From DASUPK01 sp046732465 (GTDB taxonomy: Bacteria; Actinomycetota; Thermoleophilia; Solirubrobacterales; 70-9), in assembly GCA_046732465.1 (NCBI GenBank), contig JBKPND010000029.1:37873-101872 (forward strand): 64,000 nucleotides of DNA, written 5' to 3'. Below are positions 1-7,703 of this stretch, in pieces. The number at the start of each line of letters is the position of its first letter. Positions within the stretch are counted from its first letter, which is position 1. The position numbers and the translations under genes are program-made. The notes beneath the pieces are model-generated. The model saw only the letters and a program-made list of their open reading frames with translations, had not been told where the DNA came from and did not search any database.

Positions 1-317
1 CTGATTTCCATGCGATAGGTCACTAGGTTTCGCTCGTCGTCGAGGCGGTCGACCCGATGGAAGGTCCTTACGACGACATTGCCGAGGTCGGCTTCGTCGA
101 CGAACAAGTTGGGTTCGGAGACCTCGGCGATGCGCAGCTCGACGGTGTCCTGGCCGACCGGAGTCATGGCGATCGTGCTGCCGGCGGCGAAGGGCCCCGA
201 GATAGTGATTCGCTCGATATCGCCGTTCCAGTCCCCCCAGCTCTGCACGTCGGACCAGATGCGCCATATCGATTCGGGGGAGGCGGTTGTTTCTTGGCTG
301 TACTCCGTCGTCCACAT
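1..317 (-). CDS. SRPBCC-family protein (C-terminus outside window)
   Basis: The visible 105 residues start MWTTEYSQETTASPESIWRIWSD and continue with a W-x-x-WN motif and alternating strands, the layout of START/SRPBCC polyketide-cyclase-like ligand-binding proteins, which hold small hydrophobic molecules in a deep cavity. The ATG at 315-317 is the natural start because the SRPBCC fold begins right there. The gene runs off the left edge, so length and C-terminus are unknown. It lies 37 bases after the glycosyltransferase on the same strand and is probably co-transcribed with it. The ligand cannot be inferred. Confidence 0.75.
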   Translation of the reverse strand, partial: MWTTEYSQETTASPESIWRIWSDVQSWGDWNGDIERITISGPFAAGSTIAMTPVGQDTVELRIAEVSEPNLFVDEADLGNVVVRTFHRVDRLDDERNLVTYRMEI

Positions 318-354
318 TGGATTCGAGCCTACGTCGGCTTATGGGTTAGGGCAA

Positions 355-1482
355 CTACCTCCGGGGTAAGCGTTCGAGCGCCTCGGCGGCGGTTCTATCG
401 GGCTCATCGGCGGCAATGCGCCGGGCGGCGAGGCCGGCCTCCGCTGCGAATCGCCGGTCGGTCAAGAGTGATCGCAGTGCCTTCCGGATTCGCTCGGTTG
501 GCGCATCAGCAGGGAGTCGGATCCCGGCGCCGAGCTGCTCGACGCGGTCGGCGTTGAAGGCCTGGTCGCGCCCGAGCGGCAGCAGAAGCTGCGGCACGCC
601 ATGGGCGAGGGCGCGCAGCACGGTCCCCAAGCCTCCATGCCCGATCACCGCCGCGCAGCCGGGCATGAGGAGATCGTGGTCGGCGAAATCGACCACCTCG
701 ACGTTGTCAGGGACCTGCACAGCGTCTGGGTCGACCGCCGGGCCGAGCGTAAGGACAGCATCCAGATCAAGACCGGCGACTGTCTCGCCGACGCGGTCGA
801 TCAACGCGGCCTGACCGGCCATCACGGTCGTGCTGAACGTCAGCAGGACTCGCGGCCTCCGGATGTCGGCGAGCTGCTCCGCGCGGACCGCGACCGCCAG
901 TGGTCCGGCGTGCACAACGTTCGCTGGCGGGTCGCCTTCGATGTCGAGCCAGCGAGGCGCGGCGACGAGGAGCAGTTCGGGAGCCTCCCAAGCGCTGATG
1001 CCGTCCGGGGCGGGAGCGAGCCCAAGCATCCGATGGGTCGCCGCGAGGGTGGGAAGGTCCGTTGTCCAGCCGCCGCCGGCTCGGAGCATCTGCACCCGCG
1101 CGAGGCCATAGAGGAAGTGCACGAGTGACACCGTCGGTGTGCCCGCGGCCTGGCCCGCCGCGATCGCGGCCGGCAGCATGCAGTCGACGACCGCGAGGTC
1201 GGGTCGCAGATCGTCGAGCACGTCCGTGGCGTCGAGAGCGATCTCCGCACCGGCCGCGGCGGCCATCATCAGTTCGGCTTGCGCCTCGAACGCAACAGTG
1301 ATGTCTGGATCGGGACTGCGCCGGTAGCCGATCACCTCGAAGCCGAGCTCCCCCGCGTCGCCGCGCGTCTCGCCGGAGCACAGCAGCGTCACCTCGTGGC
1401 CGCGTCGGTCTAGCACCGACGCCGCGGCCAGCATTGGAGGGAGATTCCCCCCGGGAGCCCAGGTGATCACGAGCACTCGCAC
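355..1482 (-). CDS. GT1-family (MGT/UGT-like) glycosyltransferase
   Basis: A 375-residue GT-B fold protein. The N-terminus (MRVLVITWAPGGNLPPML) is the acceptor-domain Rossmann strand with the loop usual in macrolide/UDP-glycosyltransferases. From about residue 282 there is a donor-site motif, HGGLGTVLRALAHGVPQL, followed by the (D/N)Q pair in GRDQAFNADR, typical of family GT1. It would transfer a nucleotide-activated sugar to a small lipophilic acceptor. Length is normal for bacterial GT1. The SRPBCC gene follows directly, which suits modification of a hydrophobic metabolite, but substrate and sugar are unknown. Confidence 0.85.
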   Translation of the reverse strand: MRVLVITWAPGGNLPPMLAAASVLDRRGHEVTLLCSGETRGDAGELGFEVIGYRRSPDPDITVAFEAQAELMMAAAAGAEIALDATDVLDDLRPDLAVVDCMLPAAIAAGQAAGTPTVSLVHFLYGLARVQMLRAGGGWTTDLPTLAATHRMLGLAPAPDGISAWEAPELLLVAAPRWLDIEGDPPANVVHAGPLAVAVRAEQLADIRRPRVLLTFSTTVMAGQAALIDRVGETVAGLDLDAVLTLGPAVDPDAVQVPDNVEVVDFADHDLLMPGCAAVIGHGGLGTVLRALAHGVPQLLLPLGRDQAFNADRVEQLGAGIRLPADAPTERIRKALRSLLTDRRFAAEAGLAARRIAADEPDRTAAEALERLPRR

Positions 1483-1566
1483 ACACCGCAGCGAATCAGA
1501 CCTGTATAGCGCGCGACGCGAGCGGAGATGGCTTCAGCAAGCTCTACCGACGGAGAAGCTCGTCCG

Positions 1567-2214
1567 CTACTTGAGCGGGCGATAGCGGATGTGCGTGACG
1601 CCGGGAGCCTCGATGGCATCGACCTGATCAATCAGTGGAGGCTCCTGCCCCAGGTTCTCGAACAGCCGCTCGCCGGCGCCGAGGAAGATGGGGACCACGG
1701 AGAGGTCGAGCTCGTCGACGAGCCCGGCGACCAGGTACTGCTGGAGCACCTCGGCCCCACCGGCCAGGGAGACGTCCTTGTCCCCGGCCGCCTGCTTGGC
1801 CCGCTCCAGGGCCGCCTCGATCCCGTCGGTGACGAAGTAGTAAGTCGTTCCGCCCTCCATCTCAAGGGGCTCCCGGGGATGGTGCGTGAGCACGAAGACC
1901 GGAGAATGGAAGGGCGGGTCCTCGCCCCAGAAGCCCCTCCAAGGATCCTCTCCCCATGGGCCCGGCCCTCCACCGAACATGTTGCGCCCCATCACAACTG
2001 CCCCGTACGTCTCCGCGGCGCGCCTCTCCATGACGGGCGTGCTGGCGTTGACCTCGCCTCCCTGTTCCCCATGGCCTTCGCGCCAGGCGGCCAAAGGGAA
2101 GATCCATTCATGAAGCTGAAGTCCCCCGACCCCGAGCGGGTCCTCGGCGCTCTGATTCGGGCCGGCAACGAAGCCATCCAGCGACATCGACATGAAGAAG
2201 TGCAGCTCGCTCAC
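1567..2214 (-). CDS. Dihydrofolate reductase-family protein (RibD C-terminal domain-like)
   Basis: A 215-residue protein opening with MSMSLDGFVAGPNQ, the first strand and substrate loop of the DHFR/RibD_C superfamily, followed by VVMGRNMF, PVFVLTHHPRE and the nucleotide-binding DVSLAGGAEVLQQYL. The C-terminal VDELDLSVVPIFLGAGERLF is also diagnostic. These NAD(P)H-binding reductases are common in actinobacteria and are rarely the essential folate enzyme. The start is preceded by AGGAGAGAG. The next gene upstream on this strand is a broken hydrolase. Substrate unknown. Confidence 0.88.
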   Translation of the reverse strand: MSELHFFMSMSLDGFVAGPNQSAEDPLGVGGLQLHEWIFPLAAWREGHGEQGGEVNASTPVMERRAAETYGAVVMGRNMFGGGPGPWGEDPWRGFWGEDPPFHSPVFVLTHHPREPLEMEGGTTYYFVTDGIEAALERAKQAAGDKDVSLAGGAEVLQQYLVAGLVDELDLSVVPIFLGAGERLFENLGQEPPLIDQVDAIEAPGVTHIRYRPLK

Positions 2215-2269
2215 CCTCTCTCCTTTGCTGTGGCTCGGCGCATCGGCGCCACGGTCAGCACCTGGTCGG

Positions 2270-2510
2270 TCAAAACTCGACGATGATGCGATTGCAGAGG
2301 CCAGGCTTCTCCTGCAGGAGAAAGTGCGAGGTCCCCGGGGACGATCGCCAGCTCTGAATCCGGGATCCCCTCATAGGTGGCGTTGATGTGCTCGTAGGTG
2401 ACCAGGTCGCCATCGCCGAACATGAGCAGGGTCGGGGCGTCCACCTCTGCGAGCCTCTCCTGGGTCAGGGCCGGCTCCCGACTCCGCCGGCATCCTGGAC
2501 ACGCCATCAA
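2270..2510 (-). pseudogene. Remnant of an alpha/beta hydrolase (C-terminal third, frameshifted)
   Basis: One frame reads LAEVDAPTLLMFGDGD and then IPDSELAIVPG, which is the acid-residue strand and following helix of an alpha/beta hydrolase. Near 2333-2340, in a CCCC/GGGG run, the homology moves to another frame and continues TSHFLLQEKPGLCNRIIVEF with a stop at 2270-2272. That supplies the catalytic-His region (SHF). The N-terminal half with the nucleophile is absent. I read this as a decayed gene with a one-base indel. A sequencing error could explain the shift but not the missing N-terminus. Confidence 0.65.
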
Positions 2511-2567
2511 CTGAGGTGACCTGAGTTACAACCAGCCTTCCATCCCGGCTCCTTCGTGCTACTGCGG

Positions 2568-2578
2568 CGATACTATCG
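2568..2578. promoter_or_regulatory. Palindromic operator-like site CGATA-C-TATCG
   Basis: A perfect 11-bp palindrome with odd centre lies just upstream of the hydrolase remnant, inside an AT-richer patch that continues with TATAGATAC. The same sequence recurs at 7565-7575 and nearly so at 7551-7561 and 7680-7690, between a sigma factor gene and an HxlR regulator. The recurrence makes it a candidate binding site for one regulator; which one is inference. Confidence 0.4.
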
Positions 2579-2646
2579 TATAGATACTCATACCAACAGG
2601 TCGGCCTGAGCGGGAGGCCCCCCTGCGTGGGCTGAGTGCCCGCCAC

Positions 2647-3246
2647 TCACGCGCCCGAGATGGACGGTTGCACGGGGAGGTCGTAGTAGCGCCGGACGCT
2701 CGAGCCGACCCGGGACACGTCCGTCCCGTAGATATGGAGCGAGATCGCCGTGCCATCGCCGGCGTTGCGGACTCGGTGGATGTCGCCGGGCGGAGCGAAC
2801 CCGCTCACGTCACCGGTCCTGTTCACGCGGTGGCCCGCCTCCACGAGGGAAGTGCCCTCCTCGTCGAGCTCGAACAGCTCCTCGCTCTCCGTGCCCTGGA
2901 TGACCCCGAAGACGCACCACGTCACGTGATCGTGGATCGGCGTCACCTGTCCCGGCCGCCAAACGAGCGCCACGATCGAAAAGCTGCCGTCGGGCTCCGA
3001 GTGGATCACCTCGCTCTTGTAGGTCTCCGGATCCCCGATCCGCTGCTCGGCCGTGAGGATGCCCGGCGACGGAAGGTGCCGCTCGAGCTCTGAGGCGACC
3101 AGATGGGCCGTCTCGGCCCAATCGGCATGCTTGCCGACAGCATCCCGCACCGCGGCCGCGAGCGCAGGTAGCTCGTGCCCGCCGAGCGGCGCCGGAGCGA
3201 GGTCAGATCCACCCACAAGCGTTGCCGATTGATGCTGGCTGAACAT
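2647..3246 (-). CDS. Cysteine dioxygenase-family protein (thiol dioxygenase)
   Basis: A 199-residue cupin of the cysteine dioxygenase type I family. The iron-ligand motif is in TPIHDHVTWCVFGVIQG (two His), and the third His is in the second cupin motif around GDIHRVRNAGDGTAISLHIYG. Such enzymes oxidise a thiol to a sulfinate using Fe(II) and O2. Bacterial members use L-cysteine or 3-mercaptopropionate, and the sequence alone does not decide between them. Length matches bacterial enzymes. The gene stands alone on the minus strand between a gene remnant and the LysR regulator. Confidence 0.88.
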   Translation of the reverse strand: MFSQHQSATLVGGSDLAPAPLGGHELPALAAAVRDAVGKHADWAETAHLVASELERHLPSPGILTAEQRIGDPETYKSEVIHSEPDGSFSIVALVWRPGQVTPIHDHVTWCVFGVIQGTESEELFELDEEGTSLVEAGHRVNRTGDVSGFAPPGDIHRVRNAGDGTAISLHIYGTDVSRVGSSVRRYYDLPVQPSISGA

Positions 3247-3371
3247 GACGTGCGTACTCCCTCACATAGACCGCTCGGCCGCCGAAAACTCACCGATCGA
3301 GTCGTATGAACTTAGGACGCGTGCTCACGGAGCGCAACACGAATGGCGTATCGGGCTAGACGGCGCCGGTT

Positions 3372-4277
3372 CTATGCGGACGCCCCAGGCGCCCGGCCGA
3401 AAGCCGAGCGCGCCACATCAACGAACGCAGCGATGGCGGGCGACGTCTCGTCGGTGCGCCAGACGAGGCACGTTTCGATCGAGTCGGTGGGCTCGCTGAC
3501 CCCAACCGCCGCGATGCCCTCGGGGAGCCCACTTGCGACCGTTTGCGGGGCCATGGCAACGGCCGGGATGTCAGCTAGGACTCCGAGGTCCCAGCCCGTG
3601 TGAAAGGACTCGGTGCGAAATCGCGGCTCGAAACCGGCGCGGCGGTAGATGGCGACGAACACATCATGCAGCCGTGGTGCGATGTCGCGGGGGAACAGGA
3701 CGAACTCCTCATCGGCCAGCGAGGAGAGGGGGATCGCCTCCTCGCCCGCAAGGGGATGAGCCTCCGGCAGCAGCACGACGAGGCGCTCCTTGCGAATCGG
3801 GGCGAGTTCCAGCTCCGCGGCGATCTCGGGGCAGAGCGAGAGGGCCAAGTCGATGTTTCCGCTGCGGAAGGCCGGGGCCATCCGGGCGTTCCACATCTCT
3901 TGAGCCAGCAGCTCGACACCCGGGTGGCCTGCCCTGAAAACTCTTCCGAGCGCCGGAAGTGTCTCGAAGCGCGTGCTCCAGGAATAGGCGAGGCGCAGCG
4001 AGCCGAGCTCGCCGGCCCCGGCGCGCTTGGCATCTTCCGCCGCCCGATCGGCCTCCGCGAGCGTGCGCCGCGCTCCGTCCAGGAAGGCGCGCCCAGCGTC
4101 GGTCGGCGTGACCTCGCGGGTGGTGCGCGTGAAGAGCTCGACCCCTAGGTCGCGCTCGAGCTGCTGGATCGCGGCACTCAGCGGAGGCTGGGCCATGTGC
4201 AACCGCTCCGCGGCGCGGCTGAAGTTCAGCTCCTCCGCCACGGCGATGAAGTAGCGCAGATGGCGGAGCTCGACCAT
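3372..4277 (-). CDS. LysR-family transcriptional regulator
   Basis: The N-terminus MVELRHLRYFIAVAEELNFS leads into AAERLHMAQPPLSAAIQQLE, the canonical LysR winged helix-turn-helix, followed by FTRTTREVTPTDAGRAFL and a periplasmic-binding-like effector domain to residue 301. I chose the ATG at 4275-4277 because the HTH begins there; an in-frame start eight codons upstream exists. It is divergent from the operon starting at 4370, the classic LysR layout, and a dyad (4310-4325) lies between them. It probably controls the MBL/VOC/monooxygenase operon in response to an unknown small molecule. Confidence 0.92.
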   Translation of the reverse strand: MVELRHLRYFIAVAEELNFSRAAERLHMAQPPLSAAIQQLERDLGVELFTRTTREVTPTDAGRAFLDGARRTLAEADRAAEDAKRAGAGELGSLRLAYSWSTRFETLPALGRVFRAGHPGVELLAQEMWNARMAPAFRSGNIDLALSLCPEIAAELELAPIRKERLVVLLPEAHPLAGEEAIPLSSLADEEFVLFPRDIAPRLHDVFVAIYRRAGFEPRFRTESFHTGWDLGVLADIPAVAMAPQTVASGLPEGIAAVGVSEPTDSIETCLVWRTDETSPAIAAFVDVARSAFGRAPGASA

Positions 4278-4309
4278 CTCAGGGGGAGCGTATCCGCCCA
4301 CACCGGCTC

Positions 4310-4325
4310 GGTCTGGCGTTAGACC
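4310..4325. promoter_or_regulatory. Inverted repeat GGTCT-N6-AGACC between LysR and its divergent operon
   Basis: A perfect 5+5 dyad with a 6-base spacer sits centrally in the 92-base divergent intergenic region. It contains a T-N10-A core close to the LysR T-N11-A consensus. Position and symmetry suggest the operator of the adjacent LysR protein. Confidence 0.45.
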
Positions 4326-4369
4326 GTATTCCTGTTGCCGACCGGCGAGGCCGTTCCTAGCCTGAGGGC

Positions 4370-5203
4370 GTGGCTCCGATCGTGCACACCTACCGCTCGG
4401 GTGAGACCGGACTGTTCGTCAACTCCTACCTGGTCGAGGGTGCCGACGGCGTGGTCGCGATCGATGCACCCCTGCTGATCTCCGACGGCCGCGCCTTTCG
4501 CGCCCGCTTCGAGGCGCTCAAGAAACCGCTGCTCGCTGTGCTGGTCACCCACCCACACCCCGATCACTACAACACGGTCACAGAGCTGCTCGCAGGAGAG
4601 AGCGCGCCGGTGATCGCGCATCCCGACGTTGACCGAGAGATCCGCGCCAACGACGACGCCAAGCGGGCTCAATGGGAGCCGATGTTCGGGGACGAGTGGC
4701 CCAGCAGCGCGACCTTCCCGAGCCGGGATGTGGGTGACGAGGAGACGGTGGAATTCGGCGACCTCCGTTTCACCGCCTGGGACTTCGGGCCCTGCGAAAG
4801 CCACAGCGAAACGGTCTGGCTGCTGGGGGACGGCGAGTCCGCGTTCGTTGGGGACCTTGCCTTCAACGGCACACACGCTTACCTGGCGGATGGGAGCACG
4901 GACGCCTGGCTGCGGGCGATCGACCGAGCGGAGGAATCGCTCGCCGGCGTGCGCACGCTGTACGTCGGCCACGGCCCCCCAGGCGGGCCGGCGGTACTGG
5001 CCGATCAGCGCCGCTACCTGCTGATGGTGCGTGAGGCGATCGGGCGGGTGTCGAACGGGCGACCGGAGCTGAGCGAGGGCGAGGCGAGTCGAGTGGCGCG
5101 CCTGATGGAGCGTTATCTGCCGGGAGCGCCTCTCAGTTGGCTCGTCGGTGCCGGCGCTCCGGCGGTCGCCACCGAACTCAAACAAGAGGCGGCAGCTTCA
5201 TGA
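4370..5203 (+). CDS. MBL-fold metallo-hydrolase
   Basis: A 277-residue metallo-beta-lactamase-fold protein. The metal motif reads VTHPHPDHYN, a H-x-H-x-D-H variant. Further ligand regions are VIAHPD, GPCESHSETVWLL and AFVGDLAFNGTHAYL, then LYVGHGPPGG at the last His. It starts with GTG and its stop overlaps the next ATG (ATGA), so it leads a translationally coupled operon. Resemblance is to the thiolesterase/quinone-sensing MBL proteins often found near LysR and glyoxalase genes. Actual substrate unknown. Confidence 0.87.
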   Translation: MAPIVHTYRSGETGLFVNSYLVEGADGVVAIDAPLLISDGRAFRARFEALKKPLLAVLVTHPHPDHYNTVTELLAGESAPVIAHPDVDREIRANDDAKRAQWEPMFGDEWPSSATFPSRDVGDEETVEFGDLRFTAWDFGPCESHSETVWLLGDGESAFVGDLAFNGTHAYLADGSTDAWLRAIDRAEESLAGVRTLYVGHGPPGGPAVLADQRRYLLMVREAIGRVSNGRPELSEGEASRVARLMERYLPGAPLSWLVGAGAPAVATELKQEAAAS

Positions 5204-5409
5204 TCGTGGAGTACATCCGCTATGAGATCCCCGACAACGAGGCCCGCATCGAGTGGGACTCGGCCAAGGAACAACTGAAGGGGTTCCGCGCCAATCCGAA
5301 GTTCCGCATCTCCTTCAACGCCGTGCGGCCCTACGTCGACAGGATCGAGGAGACGCGCCACTACGAGGTCAAGACCACCGGCCAGAAGCAGAGCAACAAT
5401 GCTCGCTGA
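5200..5409 (+). CDS. Short antibiotic-biosynthesis-monooxygenase (ABM)-like protein
   Basis: A 69-residue protein that begins MIVEYIRYEIPDNEARIEWD and continues with KEQLKGFRANPKFRISF and VDRIEETRHYEV. Both ends match the edges of the usual ABM dimeric alpha-beta barrel unit of about 95-100 residues. The central strand and helix between IP and RIEWD seem to be missing, as if about 25 codons had been deleted in frame. It overlaps the upstream stop by four bases and the next ATG by eleven, so it is still embedded in the operon. It may be inactive or a minimal form. Confidence 0.65.
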   Translation: MIVEYIRYEIPDNEARIEWDSAKEQLKGFRANPKFRISFNAVRPYVDRIEETRHYEVKTTGQKQSNNAR

Positions 5410-5791
5410 GCACCCGATCGACGTGATGCTGCTCAGCACCGATCTGGGTGTCGCGAAGGAGTTCTACGGCGACAGAATCGGGCTCGAGATCCTGCTCGAC
5501 ACCGACGACTTCGTCACCTTCAGCTGCGGGGGCGACAGCCGCCTCGTGGTCACCAAGAGCACCACCGGCACCGCCGAAGAGCAGACAAAGGCTTCATGGC
5601 GGGTGGAGGACATCGCGGCCGAGGTTGCCCAGTTGCGCTCCCATGGGGTCCCCGTCGCCGAGTACGACGGGCCCGGTCTCAAGACTGTCGATGGCGTAGC
5701 CGATGTCGGCTTCGCGCTTGCGGCCTGGTTCGTGGATCCGAGCGGCAACGCGATCGGCCTACTGCAGTTCAAGGATGCGGGGAAGGGGTGA
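5399..5791 (+). CDS. VOC-family (glyoxalase/bleomycin-resistance-like) protein
   Basis: A 130-residue protein with two beta-alpha-beta-beta-beta modules: MLLSTDLGVAKEFYGDRIGLEIL in the first, WRVEDIAAEVAQLRSHGV and the terminal WFVDPSGNAIGLLQF in the second. The last motif is the VOC signature with its metal/substrate-facing residues. These proteins act as isomerases, dioxygenases or small-molecule binders. Third gene of the LysR-linked operon; its GTGA junction overlaps the next start. Substrate not predictable. Confidence 0.85.
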   Translation: MLAEHPIDVMLLSTDLGVAKEFYGDRIGLEILLDTDDFVTFSCGGDSRLVVTKSTTGTAEEQTKASWRVEDIAAEVAQLRSHGVPVAEYDGPGLKTVDGVADVGFALAAWFVDPSGNAIGLLQFKDAGKG

Positions 5792-6363
5792 ACTTCGAGG
5801 ATCTGGCTCCGCCCCCCGGGACCGGCGGCCCGGTCACCACGACGGTGACCAGGCGGGTGAAGCCGGGGCACGAGGCGGCGTACGAGGAGTTCCTGGAGGG
5901 CATCATCGCGGTGGCGAGCCGCTTTCCCGGCCACCTCGGGGTGGAGGTGTTTCGCCCCGTCCGTCCCGGGGGCGAGTATCGGATCGTCTACAGGTTCGAC
6001 AGCGCCGCTCACCTGCGGAGTTGGCTTGACTCGGACGAGCACGCGGCCTGGCTCGAGCGAGCCGAGCCACACGCGGCGGGACCGATCAGGAGGCAGGTCC
6101 TCACCGGGCTCGAGAGCTGGTTCACGTTGCCGGCCGACCCCGGTGTGCCGCCACCGCCGCCCTACAAGATGGCCGTGCTGACGTGGATCACCATCTTTCC
6201 CCTGATCACCCTCGTCATCGTCGCGCTCGGCCCTTTGATCAAAGATCTGGCGCTGGTGCCGCGGCTCGCGATCACCACCGCGGTGACCGTGCCGCTGATG
6301 ACGTGGGTCGTGATGCCACGGGTGACCCGCTTCCTTCGGGGGTGGCTCTATCCGGCTCGCTGA
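5788..6363 (+). CDS. ABM-domain protein with C-terminal membrane hairpin
   Basis: The start is GTG at 5788, inside the overlapping GTGA of the previous gene, giving 191 residues. Residues about 15-115 form an ABM-like ferredoxin fold (VTTTVTRRVKPGHEAAYEEFL, GVEVFRPV, YRIVYRFDSAAHLRSWLDS). After a proline-rich linker, two hydrophobic helices (about 130-152 and 160-178) end in a basic RFLRGWLYPAR tail. The arrangement matches known membrane-anchored ABM proteins with an N-terminal cytoplasmic domain. Function is probably haem-free oxidation or binding of a quinone-like compound at the membrane (inference). Confidence 0.82.
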   Translation: MNFEDLAPPPGTGGPVTTTVTRRVKPGHEAAYEEFLEGIIAVASRFPGHLGVEVFRPVRPGGEYRIVYRFDSAAHLRSWLDSDEHAAWLERAEPHAAGPIRRQVLTGLESWFTLPADPGVPPPPPYKMAVLTWITIFPLITLVIVALGPLIKDLALVPRLAITTAVTVPLMTWVVMPRVTRFLRGWLYPAR

Positions 6364-6388
6364 GCCAACGAACGGAAGGAGAGCACCG

Positions 6389-6799
6389 ATGAGTGAGGCT
6401 AAGAAGAAGCACGCGACCGGCCGGGTAGAGGTCGGGAGCTACGAGCCGAAGGCCTATGAGGAGCCCTCCGACGGGCCGGCCCTGGTCGAGATCCACATCC
6501 GCGAGAAGTTCGTCGGTGACATCGAGGGTGAAGGCGTCGTCAGATTCCTGCAAGCCCAACGCCAGGACGGCTCGGCCAGCTTCGTCGGCATCGAGCGGGT
6601 CAGCGGCCGGATCGAGGATCGTCAGGGAACCTTCCTGCTGCAAGACGCCGGGACCCTGGAAGGCAAGACGGTTACCGGTGAATGGTTCGTGGTCCCGGGC
6701 TCGGGCACCGGCGGGCTGGAGGGACTCCGTGGCGCGGGGGGCTTCACGGCCGAGCTCGGGCAGGGCGCCGAGATAACGCTCGACTACTGGTTCGACTGA
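6389..6799 (+). CDS. DUF3224-family protein
   Basis: A 136-residue beta-rich protein with the DUF3224 signature pattern: FVGDIEGEG near residue 40, then FVGIERVSGRIEDRQGTFLLQ and TGEWFVVPGSGTGGLEGL. This family of allene-oxide-cyclase-like barrels has no firmly known function. A good ribosome site (GGAAGGAGAG) precedes the ATG, 25 bases after the previous gene, so it is probably the last gene of the LysR-linked operon. Confidence 0.85.
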   Translation: MSEAKKKHATGRVEVGSYEPKAYEEPSDGPALVEIHIREKFVGDIEGEGVVRFLQAQRQDGSASFVGIERVSGRIEDRQGTFLLQDAGTLEGKTVTGEWFVVPGSGTGGLEGLRGAGGFTAELGQGAEITLDYWFD

Positions 6800-6956
6800 G
6801 GGCCGCTTTCCGGAAGCGCAGTCGCTAGCTGCATGGCTCCGGCGCCACCGCAACGGCGGGGTCGGCCGCAGGCGCGTCGATCTCCTGAGGGGCCTGGGCC
6901 GCCGGGGCTGATGCAGCCGCCTGGGGTCGGATCCAAGCTTCCGCGGGGCTGCGTGA

Positions 6957-7538
6957 TCAGCTTTCGCCGGGGCGCCTGACTCGCAGTCGTACGGCAATGC
7001 GATTGCGCTTTGGCACCCGGGATTCGAGCCTGCTCCTCGCCCGCTGCATCGCGCTGTTGACCGCGGCGACCGAGGTGTCGAGGCGGTCCGCCGTCTCGGC
7101 AGCCGAGTAGCCGAGCACGTCCCGCAGGATCAGCACCTCACGCTGCCGGGAGGTAAGGAGTCGCTGGACTGCTTCGAACGCCAGCGCCACGGACTCCCGC
7201 CGCTCGTAGCTTGCGTCCGGGCCCGGGCGCTCATCCCGGATCTCAACTGCTTCGTTCTGTCTGTCGTGCGGGTCCGCGCGGGGGTCGTCGTCGATCGGTA
7301 CCACCTGCGGGCGACGGTGCCGCATCACATCCAGCGAGGCGTTGGTTGCGATCCGGTATAGCCAGCTACGAACCGAGCCGCGTCCCTCGAAGCGGGCGAG
7401 CCCCTTCCAGGCACGGACGAGCGTCTCCTGCAACGCATCCTCGGCGTCATCTGGGGAGCCGAGCATCCGCCGGCAGTGGGCGCGGAGCTCCGCCCGATGG
7501 GGCTCGACCTGCTGCACGTATGAATCGTCGCCGGGCAT
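6957..7538 (-). CDS. ECF-type RNA polymerase sigma factor
   Basis: A 193-residue sigma-70-family protein. Region 2 is HRAELRAHCRRMLGSPDDAEDALQE with WLYRIATNASLD. Region 4 is LTSRQREVLILRDVLGYSAAETADRLDTSVAAVNSAMQRAR. The sequence resembles the SigG/SigJ-like group that usually carries a C-terminal SnoaL-type domain, but here it ends soon after region 4 in a basic tail, with no anti-sigma gene beside it. It is divergent from the HxlR gene, with three copies of a CGATA(C/G)TATCG-like site between them. Confidence 0.9.
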   Translation of the reverse strand: MPGDDSYVQQVEPHRAELRAHCRRMLGSPDDAEDALQETLVRAWKGLARFEGRGSVRSWLYRIATNASLDVMRHRRPQVVPIDDDPRADPHDRQNEAVEIRDERPGPDASYERRESVALAFEAVQRLLTSRQREVLILRDVLGYSAAETADRLDTSVAAVNSAMQRARSRLESRVPKRNRIAVRLRVRRPGES

Positions 7539-7550
7539 CCATGCTCCACT

Positions 7551-7575
7551 CGATGCTATCGCAACGATACTATCG
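7551..7575. promoter_or_regulatory. Two direct copies of CGATRCTATCG upstream of the sigma factor gene
   Basis: CGATGCTATCG (7551-7561) and the perfect palindrome CGATACTATCG (7565-7575) are spaced 14 bases start to start, directly upstream of the sigma factor start codon at 7538. A third copy with one mismatch, CGATACTCTCG, is at 7680-7690 just before the HxlR gene. The arrangement suggests co-regulation of both divergent genes, perhaps by the HxlR protein. Confidence 0.45.
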
Positions 7576-7703
7576 AATCGAGAGGCATCGCGATGGATCG
7601 GCGACCGCGCTGCGCGCTGGCCCGGCGAAGCGTCCCGGCCTGGCGGTGGCCGCGATCACGCGGGTCGTAACTATCAGGGCGATACTCTCGACTCGGTAGC
7701 GCA

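Noticed and set aside
345..369. GTTA-N15-GGGTAA, sigma-B-like on the plus strand
   Set aside because: No plus-strand gene lies downstream; it runs into the end of the minus-strand glycosyltransferase.
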